From Apricaphanius iberus (taxonomy: Eukaryota; Chordata; Actinopteri; Cyprinodontiformes; Aphaniidae): a stretch of DNA of 64,000 nt. Both the position numbers and the translations under genes were made by a program. The stretch spans positions 186,001 through 250,000 of the forward strand of contig JAPXFQ010001795.1 in assembly GCA_028564705.1 (NCBI GenBank), written 5' to 3'. Position 1 is the first letter of the stretch; each line of letters begins with the position of its first letter. This document shows, one piece after another, positions 10,879 to 24,100 of this stretch. The notes beneath the pieces are model-generated. The model did no database searches, was not told the DNA's origin, and worked only from the letters and a program-made list of their open reading frames with translations.

Positions 10879-11060
10879 TGGGGTGTCATGTGGCTGGAGT
10901 GGGCGCCCCATGTGCAGAGGCCCAAGTCCTCAGCGTGGCTGTCCCTGGTTCAAGTTCCGTCCCAGGCGACTCCCTGCCACAGGTCCTCCCCCACCTCCCT
11001 CCCCCCTTAACCCTATCCACCTAAAGGCCACTCTGGCCCAAAAATTCCTTGAAAAAAAGT
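10879..11060 (+). mobile_element. tRNA-derived SINE
   Basis: The head resembles a tRNA gene, with a weak A box (TGGCTGGAGTGG) and a B box (GGTTCAAGTTCC) about 50 bp apart. A pyrimidine-rich middle (CCTCCCCCACCTCCC) and a 3' part with AAAGGCCACTCTGGCCC and an A-rich end follow. This order matches a SINE common in fish genomes. Confidence 0.75.
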
Positions 11061-11129
11061 TCTCATGTGTTGAACATCCTAACAGGTTTAAATGGAGGAT
11101 CATAGAGAAACCATCTGAAGAGGTGTAAC

Positions 11130-12765
11130 CCAATGTCTACCCTCTCGTTTCTACACTTGTATTTGAAATAACTTAAACATGAAACATGTTTTTGAGGCTG
11201 GATTTCACACAATAACCAGGGACATTACATAGTGACTGTACCATGCAATTTTATTTACAGATAGTACAAAACATGACCAAAGAAATGCAGCACAAGTCTA
11301 CACCGCCCCGGTCAAATGTCTGACTGAGATGTTAAAAAATGAGGGCCCGATCTCTATAATTTAACTGTTTCAACCTTTAAACTCACATTTCTTCTGCAAA
11401 TGTGAAGTGAAAAATATACCAACTTATTAGCAAAAGAAAGCTCTGGCAACCTGGTTCAATAAGTCTACACACCCTAAAACTAAAACCTTTATGAAGAAGC
11501 TTTTAGTGCCACTTCAGGGTTTCAGTTTTCTGTTTTGGAGAAATGGGCAGTTTTAGAAACATCCCTGCTGATAACTGCTTACAAGGTGTCACAGTGAAAA
11601 TAGGGAACGCCATGGCTTTTTTCTAGTGCTCTGGCTGTAGATAAAGGATGGAAAAGAGGTTTGTTGCAAGTTTACCATTACTGATGCAAGGTACTCAGTA
11701 CTAAATGCTGGTAAAAGTGGCTCAACAAGGTGTTAACTCAAGGGTGTGCAATGTCTTATTGTATTGCATCTAATAAATGTTTTTTATTTAACTTGTATAA
11801 AAGTCCCAGTATACATGGAATCGGTCTGAAAATATTTCATCAAAATCTTGCTTTTTTTCACAAAACCCAGGCATTTTACTCGGGGGGCCATATAACATTT
11901 TACATATTTACATGTAAATGTGTCACTATGATCTACAGTACATAAAGCAAGAATTATGTCAAGTATAAATGTGGTGATTGCGTTATAGTGGCTTGGTTTG
12001 AGATGTTTTAACAGAGGAGCACTGAATCCTGGGAACGCAGACATGGCTCTAAAGCTCCACAGAAGCTTTCTATGTCCATGCTGCTTTTGTCTCAGCTATT
12101 CATCAATTCCTATGGAATCAAATTTATTTAACGAACACACTGAAATGGCAGATCCTGACAGAATTAGGGCCACTGTTACCAAAACAGTCAGGGATTCTAC
12201 GAATAGAGCCATATCCCATTTATACTCGGGTATCCTTAGGATCTCAGCAGCTAAACATTTATTATCTTGAATACATAATAAATCCAAAATCTGGAGTAAG
12301 TTATGAAAAAAAAGACAATTGAATAGTAAATGTCTTTTTAATTTTTGTCTTTTAAACAAGGTCAAAAAAAGCTACTAAATATGTTAATCTATAATATAAC
12401 CCCCTTAAAGTGAATATGGTCCGATAAAATTCTTTCTGAGTTCAATCTGAAGCCCGGTTCACATTGCATTATTATGCTGATTTCTGTGTGATGTGTTCAG
12501 TGTCGTCTGGTCACCTCGAAAGGATGTCAGGACCACTCCAAAAAAACAAAAAATCAAGAATATTCAACATGTTGGATTGTGTGTGTGTGTGTGTTGTGTT
12601 TCAAGAACAAATGAGCACGCAGCCTGATAAATGTGAGTTCTAGCAAAACAATTATTTTTAAAACTTCTCCACAAGCTTTCCACCACCATTTGTTTTTATT
12701 CCGAGGACACCTTTGATCTCATCTGGTTTTGCAAGATTATATTAATATTATATTTTAATAGTTCA
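11130..12765. other. Intergenic stretch, no gene seen
   Basis: AT-rich sequence with a short TG microsatellite at about 12579-12594. Open frames here overlap on both strands and carry no family motif. Confidence 0.4.
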
Positions 12766-12769
12766 AATA

Positions 12770-13091
12770 CCAGTGGAAACCGTCTTCACAGTACTGTAGG
12801 AACTAATTTAACCTTTTTATTTGCGCTCTTGGGGGAAGCCCATCGCCGGAAAAGCAAAATAAATGGTGCTCTTGGATTGGCTGCTTTGCAAACACCAGCC
12901 AATAGCGTGTCAAGCATCATCATGTATTTCAGCTTCTCAAGCTGCATTTCTTTACGATATTTTAGATAAGTTCTACAACAATGTTTGTGAACAGGCAAAG
13001 TTTCTGTAAATAATTAATTATATTAATAATTAAGAAACAAAATTCAGGTGAATCCGTGAATACTGAACTGCTAATTGGTGGGGTTCCACTG
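12770..13091. mobile_element. Pogo/Tigger-like MITE with TA target duplication
   Basis: The inverted ends CCAGTGGAA and TTCCACTG lie between TA dinucleotides at 12768-12769 and 13092-13093. The subterminal ATTCACGGATTCACC-type segment (reverse strand, near 13050) is usual for pogo-like elements. At about 320 bp it is non-autonomous. Confidence 0.6.
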
Positions 13092-13094
13092 TAC

Positions 13095-14400
13095 TCATGA
13101 GAAAAAATGTGGGTTGTTCCTTTAGGTGAATTAATGGACTAAAAAGTAACTATATATCTATGGAGACCTTTAGGATATCCAGAGAATTATTTGAGAGGAC
13201 CCAAAGATGTGTGAGAATGAAACAAAGATGACCTTTGGCAGAGTAAATGACACTTTCAGCAGCTTCCATCTACTCTTGTCTTTTACACAAGACTCAGTAG
13301 CAAACATAACTTTTTACATAACCTGCTAGTTAATGCTTGGAGTAAACCCAGTCCTCTATCATTTCTGTGTGTAGATTTTGTGCTCATTATTGCTGTCCAC
13401 ATATTTGAGAGAAATCTTTATTGTCCTTGTTAATAGAAAATCAGATTTGGAGAGAAGACAGGCCAGCACCCACAATTAGGAGGTAAGGAGAGAAAGAGAT
13501 CAGTTGCTGACAGAAACTAGGCAGGTATTAGGACAGAGATATAACTGGTATTTCAGAATTATTCTCAGTCACACTCCAAAATATGTTTTTCTCTGTATTT
13601 TGTTAAATAAAGCAGGATTAATGCACAAGTGCAACTTGAAAAACTTGAAAATTGTGCAAAAGTTCATTGATTTTAATAGTTCAATATAAAAGATTAAACT
13701 AATATATGATGTAGACTTATTAGAAGCAATTTGATATATATAAATCCAGAATTGGTTATAATTTTGATGGTTATTGCTTACAGAGTACGGAATCTGATAA
13801 AATTAGAATATTGCATGAAATCAATAGAAAAAGGACTTTAAATAAAGAAATTTTGGAACATTGAACAGTCTAATCAGTTGGTTTGGGCCTCTTTTGCATC
13901 ACTTCCTGCCTCAGTGAGACGTAGCATGGATGCTATCAGCCTGTAGCTCTGCTGGGGTGTTATGGAAGAACAGGATGATGGTGTTAACTGATATTAGCTG
14001 ATTAGAGCATGACACTTTGAAATATTGAACCTTTGCACAATATTCACATTTTCTAAGATTTTAAATTTGAGGTTTTCAGAAGCTGTAAGACATAATCATA
14101 ATTATAACAAACAAAGGCTGGAAATATCACGCTTTGCGTGTGATGAGTCTTTAACGTCTTTTAGTTTCACCTTTTAAGTTGAATTAATGAAACAAAGGAA
14201 ATTTTGCACGGTATTCAATTTTTTCAAGTTTCACCCGTTAATCGGTTTGGTAGCCTATACAAAACTTTTATTTTGAAGAGTTTATCTGTCATGATTGTTT
14301 TTTTTTTTATTGTGATTTTTTGACACCAGCGCATAAACTTGAAGCATCTTTCTTTAATCTGTAGTTAAATCTTTCCAGATTAATCTTAAATGTCAGTCGA
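13095..14400. other. Intergenic stretch, no gene seen
   Basis: AT-rich with no recognisable coding or repeat structure; the T-run near 14300 is simple sequence. Confidence 0.35.
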
Positions 14401-14404
14401 GACC

Positions 14405-15720
14405 ATGGGCGTCATTTTAACCAGGGACGCCGGGGACATGTCCCCAGCAATATTTATGATTGACAGGTTTGTCCCAACCAAACCTGATGCGGAAATTCTT
14501 TACCTGCACTGATCTAACAGCCACTTGTGCTCCCAGCAAAGTTTCCACATCAGTATGTGAACAGAATTTTGTTTAATTCATTCCACTTTCTCATGCTGTC
14601 ATGTTTCTTTCTGCTCATATACTACAGCATTCTCTGCAGTAGATATGTCATGTTTTAAAAGACTGGAAGTCAGCTAACGGGCAGAGTCCTGTAATGTCAC
14701 TGGTACCCGTTTCAAGATGGAAATAATGCAATTAGCCTCTCCAGTTCCTTTGCTACAACACGGTCCACCCATAATAGCACAATTTAAATGCTTTCCTTAC
14801 AGCACACAACGCAGATTTTGTTCTGCGTCCTAAATGATTGGATGCAGTTGTGAATCTCCTCCTGTCATGTCTCCTGTGCTTGCCAAATTTATCATGTCTG
14901 GTTATAATAATCTTCTAATCCATACAAAAAAGCAGCACAAACATCTGCCCATAATTATTTTCCTCCCTAGGACACGACATCTGTTCCGAGACCTTCAGTG
15001 GAGAAAGACGCACCTGATGTCGCAGGGGTGCAGAGACCGTATTGCGTATTAATACTAGTATGTTTTAAATCTACTAAGGTTTGAGTATTACAACTAGTGA
15101 GAAATGAGAGTAAATGTTAATATATGTCTGGGAAAAGTGTAAAAAAGTGTGTGGTGAGGTTTTTCTTCCAGCCTTAAAATATAACTAAAAAAGTTGGAAA
15201 AAAAGAAAAATAACTTGATACATTAGTGAAAGTAAATTATAGTGCAGTGAATCATTAGTCTTTTGTTATTGGGATACTGCTGCTGAAATTTATATTGTAC
15301 AAAAACTCACTGTGCAGAAACAAAATACTGTCCACAGTCCCTGGATTTACCTTGATTTCTGAATAACTGAAAGCGCTGGATAGATAACGACAGCATTGCG
15401 TCATCACTGGAAAATAATCCCTCCTGCTCCCTTCACCAAAACAACATATCATTTTCCTCTTTGGGACTCTTAAACAAAACATTACAACAATAATATCTCA
15501 CTCCCAGTCCGCTCGCATTAAATAAACCCCCCCCCCCCCCCGAGCCGTGAAATTAATTTTTTTTTTCACCTAAAGCAACTGGATCACCAACAGATAGCTG
15601 ACCTATTGCAGGACTGTCATCTTGCAATTGTATGTAAGAGGATGATCAATCCCAGACCAAGTTTGAATTCACCGAGAACCCCCATTGCCCCCCCAATCAA
15701 AATTGTCTGGAGCCGCCACT
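14405..15720. repeat. Probable transposon-derived region
   Basis: The left edge carries GGGCGTCATTTTAACC and GGGGACATGTCCCC. The right edge ends AAATTGTCTGGAGCCGCCACTG. Both edges resemble fish DNA-transposon termini. They do not form a clear inverted pair, so this may be two separate remnants. A 15-C run lies at about 15527-15541. Confidence 0.35.
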
Positions 15721-15959
15721 GAAGATAAGATGAGCCATGTATGTTTTGAAGCTCCTAGCCTTTTTGTTTTCTACAGACAATGTCCACAAAAGACTTCCAA
15801 TTGTTGGCAAGAGTGTTCTGGAATAAAAACAATTGATTTGATTGGTCCATAGTTGCCAAAAGTTGGCCCAATTTGCCCAATTTCCCCCTACAAGAATCAA
15901 CATATTTACAATTCCCCCATTTCTCATAGCACTGCATCATTTCACTGCACTTTACTATC

Positions 15960-16452
15960 ACTTAGCAGGTACGTCCCGTCAGTGGCAATAGTACATAAAG
16001 TCTCATGGGAAACCTGAGGAAACAGCCGGTATAAAAGAACAAGAAATGGTTTAATATTATACGTTTACAGGGGTCTATTTTTGATACACAAACTTGTTTT
16101 AAAAATACAGTATTTCAATACTAACCAAATTTAGGACTTTACAAAATCTACTTAAGACTTTTTAATACTTTTTAAGAGCGTTAATTTTCCTTAAATAAGT
16201 TCATCAACTTTTAATACCTTTCAAGACTCCCTAGATTCCCTCTGTATGCATACATTTTGAGCTTTCTGCCATTTTGATTTGAATTTGACTGTGTTTAGGA
16301 CATCTACAAATGAACTTTATCAAATCTCCGTCTGGGTTTTTTAAACAGTGGCCTTAATGCTGAGCCATCAGATCTGGCTCAGAGAGGAGAGTTTTTTTTC
16401 CAGTTTCCCCTGAATACACAGGACATCCTGTTATGTGGAGGGCTCCAGGATG
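15960..16452 (-). other. dse: Probable start of DSE 3' UTR
   Basis: This follows the DSE stop on the minus strand. ATTAAA-type signals on the minus strand (TTTAAT on plus) occur near 16049, 16165 and 16206. Which one is used cannot be decided by eye. Confidence 0.35.
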
Positions 16453-18199
16453 TCAGCACTGTGTGCGGGAGCAGGATAAGTAAAGGTACAGCAGGATGAA
16501 GCAGTCAATTAAAACAATGGTATAGAAGCACCGCTGCGTGTGCAGACTCCGCCCCCTCTGAAAGCGAGTAAGTAGAACGGCCAGCAGTAAGAAGAAGGTG
16601 GTGGTGTTCAGGAGCAGGAAGAGTCTGATGTAGGAGGCCGTACCAGAGCCTCCCTCACTCCTCACTGTGGCCACCATATGAACCTCCTTAAATCTGCGGC
16701 CCTTAACAAAGCCCCCCTTCCTGTTTCTGTGACCATCTGGATAATCCATGAAGGCCCTTGAATCTGCGTCCCCCTCTTCTGGGCTGTCCTCGTACGTACG
16801 CTTTGGTATCCTCTGTCTCTCGTTCTTTTCGTTGACCTCAATCTGTGCAAAAATGTCAGGCAGACTCTCGGACAGCTTCTCTCCAAGGTTAACCCTCTTT
16901 CCCCCTTTGCCCTTGGTCTGTTTCTTGGACATGGCAAACATCTTATTGATGATCTCCTCTGTTTTCTTCTTGTCAGAGAACTGGAGGAGGCGCTCAGCGG
17001 TCCTCTGGAAGCTGGCAGTGTTAAGGACTTGTCCCAGGATGTGTCTTTCCATCTGCTGGAACACAGGTTTAACATGCTGGAGGTTGTCCTCTACAAAATT
17101 GACGTATTCTTCAAGTTCCACAGGCGAACTGTCTGCAGCAGATGCTGCTCTCTGGAACACAATCTTTTTGTGGTCCAGCAGCACCATGGCGAACAGAGGC
17201 TTGCTGGTGACCTCTCCTGTCAGAAGGTAGATGGTGTATGTGTGGTCTTTGGTAGAGAGGTAAATATTCACCTGCTGATCATCTCCACGCATGCTGAAAC
17301 TCTGTACATCCAGATCTGGTCCAAAGAAAATATAGGCCACCCTTGTTTGCGGGTACCTCAGTGGCATTGTTACATTCACATAGTTGGAGCCATTATAGGG
17401 GTAGCCTCGAGGGTAACTCCAGTAACCCACCATCCCTTTGTTACTGGAGTTCGTGTCATCCATCCAGAACATCTTATATTTCTCCTTCCCGTGTGTTACA
17501 AATGCTCCATGAACACCATCTACCTTAATGCTCTGAAATGGTAGCTCTGTGTTGTGAAAGAAGGCGCTCATGGCCCTAGCTGGGCTCTCTGAGTCCAGGT
17601 GGATGTGGTCTACCATGAGCAGAAGCTGTGGGTGAAGAAGAAGCAGGTTCCTCTGGAAGTTCCTAAACTTCAGTTCTGGGTTATAAGCAGAACGTCCCTC
17701 ACCTCGAATAAAGACCATCCCCTCTCTCTTTATAGCAGCTTCCACTCTGCCCTGGGCATCGGCTGCAAGGCCCGCCTTGAACTTTAACCACTTTGAGTCA
17801 CAGGCTTCTGTTACTTGTCCAGCCCAAGGTTTAAAGCAGCTCCCTGAGAGCGTTGAGCCAAACAACACCACATTGTTTAATAGTGTGTACTTGGGTCCAT
17901 ACAGTGCCTCGGTGATGAACGGGACACCGTTGGGTGCAAAGGTGAAAGAGTTCTGATCCGGGTGCTCGTGACCGGCGTTAAAGTTCTTCCAGCCTTTGAT
18001 CCACTCTTTGTACTTATTGTTGTGAACAATGTCAAAGATGGCTCGTCCCCCTAGTTTACCAGACTTGAAGGAGAGAAAGGAGTGATTTGTGCCAGAAGGC
18101 AAGGCACTGCCGTACGTCACTACGCCCCAGTCCTCGAAGTAGTGGAGCTGAGACGTTCCAAAATCTGCTGGGGCTTTGGGGGTCAGTCCAGGGTCATAC
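16453..18199 (-). CDS. dse: DSE last coding exon
   Basis: This 1747-bp exon follows acceptor TTTGTGATGCAG and encodes residues 375-956, ending CSRTQC and TGA (16455-16453). It holds [19 protein letters not shown] with the catalytic His452, the [11 protein letters not shown] segment and both C-terminal hydrophobic segments. A lysine/arginine-rich region ([11 protein letters not shown]) precedes [11 protein letters not shown]. Confidence 0.96.
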
Positions 18200-21100
18200 C
18201 TGCATCACAAAGAAAAGGTAATAATCAGAATGGGGAAAAAAAACCTTTTAACCACTTTCAGATTCTACGTTGTTCTCAACTCAACATTTGGATTGATTGT
18301 TTTTAAATGTATAAACAAAGTATGGTATGTATTAGGGATGCAGAATATATCAGCATCAGCCTCAATATAGTCCATTTTTGTCATTTTTTAAAGGTCTCAA
18401 TCACTGAGAAACCGTGTAATACTTCTTTTTGAAATACGATCGGTCACTCTGAGTTTCTTATGCGAGCTGCACATGAACATTTTCTCTAACCCCCCTTGGC
18501 TGCATTCTAGGGGTGTGAGGAAAAAAATCGATTCACGTCTGAATCTCAATTCCTATTTAACAAGATTCAGAATCGATCCGAAATGTTTGAGAATCGGTTT
18601 TCTGAACCTTTTTACATTTTCGCTTTGCGTAGTGTTTGTCATGCAATGGCCACCGTCGTATTGACGGGTCTGATGCGCCCTTGGCTAGCTAGCGCTAGCT
18701 GTAGCCGCTAGGCTAAAGCTTCAGCATGAAAGACGAAAGAAAAATCGAGCCCCGCCTCGTCTTTGCTGAAGGTAAATGTTATAAGAGCGATGTTATATAA
18801 GAGCGATCTTTCTTTATAAGTTACATACTGTATAAACATCCAGCAGCGCTGCACACCTGTGGCGCTTTCAGGGAAGTCCGAAATATATGCTGAGTTCAAT
18901 AATGTTAGGACTTTTAAAATTTCTAACAAAAATAATCAAAATAATAAAATAAGCCATACACTTCTGTTTAATGATGGTTGATAAGCAACATTTGGTGCAT
19001 ACTAAATATTTTCAATGTATTTTCTACTACATACCAAAGAACAAAAGAAATACATTTTTTTTCTTTTCTTCTTAAAATATATCAGCATTTTTTTTCAAGA
19101 CTAGAAATTTTGTTTAAAAGGTCTTGGATGTCCAGTTGCAATTTCATGTCTTGTTACTTTTGAACCAGTTCCCTTCTCTCAACATAGATTGTAAAATCTA
19201 TTTTGTGTTGATGCCCTTTAACATTCATGGCTCACTTCATCACAGACACTTGGCAGATCACGTTGTGTGTATTACAAACACAAATGATGAATGAAAGAGT
19301 ATGATTAAGAATTTTTTTTATTTGAATCGAGAATCGCTTCTGAATCGTGAATCGTTTCTGAATCGAATCGTCACCCCAAGAATCGGAATCGAATTGAATC
19401 GTGAGATGTTGTAAGATTCCCATCCCTACTGCATTCATCACAGAAAGAAAATAGAAGGCAAATATGAGTGAGTGACAACACAGCATCTCTCTGCTAGCAG
19501 AAGCTAACCGTTAGCATCTCTGCTAGCAGAAGCTAACCGTTATCAACTCTAATAGCAGAAGCTAACCGTTAGCAAGACGTTCTAGCTTGTGTTATTTGTG
19601 GACATAGGCATTAGTACGGATTTAGGAAAATATTGATATGGCTATTATTTTGTGATATTTTAGGTCATGGTATTGTATGAATATTCAAAAGCAAAGTATC
19701 AATGTTATTTTTTAAGTATTTGAATTGAACCATTAATGATGAAAATTTTTGTCATAAAATTAAAAGTATGGCCACTAGTTGGTGGCTCTTTTCAGTTCCA
19801 GTGGATCAATTATATCTAGTAATAAAACTGGATTTTTTATGTATGAAACATACTGGAGTGTTTAGAATGTTGAGTTTTTCTACAGTTAAGTTCTAGTTTA
19901 GAAATTACAATATATAGCCCTTCTCATAGTATCCCAATATATAGCAGCATATTGTATTGTCCCATTTGTATCGTGATACATATTGTATCACCAGATTCTT
20001 GCCTGTACACATTCTTAGACATTAGCATTGCATCTTTTGCCCAAGAAAGTGAAGCTGAGGAAGAAACAGTTGGAATTTGCTTAAAATCCCCACCAGTAAA
20101 TTTAGTTAATTAATTGCTCAAAGACAACCTTTTTCCCGGGCATGTCCACATTTATCGTGCAGTCTGGAGCATCCGGAGGGATTTCACAGATGGATGATGA
20201 TGTCCGGGAAACAGGTAAAGCTGACTCCTTTTAAAGGGACCTATGAGCATTCCAAAACTGACTAGAGCAATGGCTGCAAAACAACACCCTCCCTCATCTG
20301 ACATCCACCCCGAGCTGCTGCCTAGTGGATGGTTCTGATCCATTTATAGATGAGACAAACAGGGGGCTGTGATACACTGCAGCGTACAAGATTTAAAAGC
20401 GCAGGTGTAGCTTTACAGATGAACATAGCATATGTGGCATATGTGTTTCTGTGTGTGACAAAAGTGTCAATGATCCGTTAGGTCTACATTGACAAAAAAA
20501 CAAAAAACTATAACAATGCTGTGCAAAGTGAGAGTTCATCTGTAAATTGAATGATGAGGATGGAGATGACGACTAAAGATTGGAGTATGCACTTTTATTT
20601 TTAGACTGATGCTTTTTTTCTTTTATACAACAATAAGTGTGATGGACTGGTGACGTGTCCGCAGTGTACCCTGCTTCTCGCCCTATTACAGTTGCAGATA
20701 GGCACCAGCCCCCGTGACCCCTCAAAGATAAGCAGAAAAGATGATGGAATGGTGGATATAATAAAAAAATACTTGTTTTCTTAGAAAATTATTTATTATT
20801 TAAAGTATGATCACCCTAGCATAAGAGTTGCATTACCTTTAGCCAATCAGAGGTGAGATATTTGCATATTATAAACATTATTTCAGTATTCATAATTATA
20901 TTAATAAGAGTATTAGTAAAACTCGTAATCCTGACGTTTCCCTCCATCCACTCCTCAGGCAAATTGCAACGATCCTGAAACAGGAACGTAGGACCTTGAC
21001 TCACAAGGCAATCATTCAAACAAGACATAACAGCAAATTTATTGGGGGAAAAAAGCAGTGACTGAGACCTTTAACATATCGATATTGGTTCGAAAATTAA

Positions 21101-24100
21101 AACTGGGCAGATATCGGCAAACTGCACAAACATAAATAATAACCTAAATAGATATCTATCACAATGATCACCAATAACTATGGATTTTAGTGCAAGAAAA
21201 AAAGGGGATTAAAAAAAGTAAAAATTCTAAATGCTTGGAATATTTTCCCCTTAAAAACAGCACTTAAGTTTATTAAATGTCACAAACTAATGCTAAACAT
21301 TAGGTACTGACTAGGAAAAAATTAATAAAATCATTTAATAATTTTTGCCGGTACTTTTAAGCACAAACATGTCCAAATACAGTCCTGTGAGAAACTCCTG
21401 ACTCAGGCCTCATGCACTGCTACCTCTCAGTGACCAAAAAAAATAAATGATTTTTTTCATTAATATATTTTTAAATGTTATTAGATGTTATATTTAGTCA
21501 TTTGAAATACACAATCTGTTCTGTTCTAAGTTTTTTAAATATTCTAATTATTTAAACATCTTTCAGAATCCTGCTCTGTTTGCACACTACAACCTGGGTT
21601 TGGCACTTTATCTGTATTTAAACTTAATAACTGTACAGTACTCTGTTTTTATAACTATTGTACATGATGTAAATATTTTTTTTCTGTAAAAATCATGTGT
21701 GTTTCTGTTCTGTGTCCTGTCGCAGCCAATTTGGCTATTTGTGACTTTCTGTTATAAATATGCAAAGTATTGTAAACTGATGTTCTTTGCACTCCAAATG
21801 GAAAGCTTTTATCCTTGTAGCCAAAATTTTTGGGAAACCCATCACAACAACATATAATCAAGCTAACATAATTTCAGATATAACAACACTGTAACAATAG
21901 GAAATGCTAAACTAGACAAAGTTTATAAAACTAACTTACTTTAAGGTGTTTCTTCAGATTAGACGTTGAGTCTTTGGACGCAGCTAATAGGTTGTTAGCT
22001 GGCAGACAAAGATTGCTAAATATGTAACAGCGGTACATGTATTCCATTACTCCCCAACACTGCAAAGGTGTAGGGCACATGTGTCAAACTCAAGGCCCGG
22101 GGGCCAAATCCGGCCGTCCAAGGTAATTTATGTGGCCTTCTAAACTCTAGAGAACCAAATAGATAGAACATTTAAGTTCTTTTTTTGTGCACACCAATAC
22201 AATTTTATTAGTAAAATAAAATCAGTGTTTATTTAAACAGTCGTAATCACATAATTATGTAAAGTTGTTCAGAATTACTGTGATGGACTGGCGACCTGTC
22301 CAGGGTGTGTACCCCGCCTCTCGCCCGTTGACAGCTGGAGATAGGCACCAGCCCCCCCACGACCCCTTAAGGATTAAGCGGTTAAGAAAATGGATGGATG
22401 GATGTTCATAATTATTTAATTTTAAGACATACTTTTGGAATACGGAGGGTGATTTTAAACGTTTTGTTATAGTTTTATCAATACTTTCTGCCACAACCGG
22501 CTCTTTAAGGATATTCATCAGCTTGATTTGGCCCAAAATGGAAACTAGTTTGACACCGCTGGTGTAGGGAATGCATTATAACATATATAATATCAGTATA
22601 TATAATTTATCTGCCATAACATTAGCATTAATATTGGATATTGATATGGGCCCAAATGTTCCTATCATTGCATCCCTAGTATATATATTCTTCCCCTACC
22701 ACTGAAAAAACGGCCACCCCTCTTCTCATCCCACAATCCTCCACTGCATCATTGTCACATGACCAAACAAATACCACATGTCCAAGCCCCTCCTCTCCCC
22801 CTCCTGAAACACATACAAAACAAGATAGGAATAAACTTAGGTTATTAATACTGGCCGAGTTTTAATCATGGGAATGATATAAATGTTGATGCTGCTATAT
22901 TTTGATTCATTACTTTAAATAACTTTAAATAACTCAGATCCAAACCTTTAACATCTGGTTTATCAGAGGTTAGGACAGAAGCAAACCTAAATGACTATGA
23001 TTCAAAAAATCTCATGTACAGGACAGAAAACAGTCGAGAAACGAGTATTGAAAGCAAAATGTAACACTTCCAGGAACTGTGAAGAGCTACAGATAAGTCG
23101 GTTTAGAAGATGCCACCTGTGGCTGCTGAAGAGAAACATTACGACATGAGGCCTGAGTCAGGAGTTTCTCACAGGACTGTATTTGGAAATGTTTGTGCTT
23201 AAAAGTACCGGCAAGGACTCCACTTATCCAAAGATGGCAACATGTTATGTTCAAGTCCTTCAGTTTGCTGAAGCCTCATGAAGAACTGGAAATGATTCAG
23301 CTGGAACGCATCAAACCATTTATCCTAAACAGAAATGTACAATTTCTAAAGTATGGACATTACCTGTGGGGGAGACAGAGATACACGGCGAAACCCCAAA
23401 AAAAACGCTTAAATAGCATTCAGCAGCTTACCAGATGAACTCTGTGTGCAGTGTGCACCATCGCTGGCCCTTTACTGCCTGCCCTGGTCCCTCTGTGATC
23501 CTGTTCTGATGAATCAGCTCCGCCAGCCAATTCCCACTGCCGTTACGCAACACATAGCGATCCAAGAAGACCAGCTGGCTCTCTGGCCCATAAAACCAGT
23601 TGTAGTTGGAATCTGCAATGGCCACGGTCCGCTGAAATCCTGGTGGAATTACAACAGAGACAGAGCTTCAGTCACAGCAGACATCCTAAACGTTGTATTT
23701 CTCATCAGATAAAGTCTTTTAAAACAATATGTGGAGGCTTTGTACATTACAGCAGTGCGCCACACAGGGCTCCCTTTACATGCATAATATACAGTCTGTG
23801 GTCGGAAGCGTGACTTTGTTCACGCTGTTCTGTACTGTGTAATTATGTCAGACAAACCCAGGATTCTGGTGCTGACAGCGTTTTTTGAAACCAGTTATAG
23901 TAACTACAGCATGTAATCAGAGTCAATCATTTGCCTGGGAAACAAGTACGAACGCAACGAACAACAGAGACACTTAAAGCAACCAGCTAAAGCCCAAAAT
24001 TTTTCCCAGAATTTGACCTCTCGACAGTTCTAACGCCGACCCTGAAAACTGGTGCCAGAAGATTCACAGCAGCTTTGCTCCATTCTCATACCGCTCAACA

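Larger units (their letters stand above)
18333..22678. mobile_element. Possible larger hAT-type element with nested insertions
   Basis: The left end TAGGGATGCAGA and right end TTGCATCCCTA are inverted and flanked by GTATGTAT (18325-18332) and GTATATAT (22679-22686), a 7/8 match. Inside lie two younger hAT elements with perfect duplications, an RTE-type tail and a LINE tail. The flanks are AT-rich, so a chance match of two unrelated ends is possible. Confidence 0.4.

Noticed and set aside
10879..10960. Second tRNA gene candidate
   Set aside because: The A box is weak, the fold is poor, and it continues into a SINE body with an A-rich end.
16662..17544. Open frames of 137-171 codons on both strands
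   Set aside because: They are shadows of the long last DSE exon.
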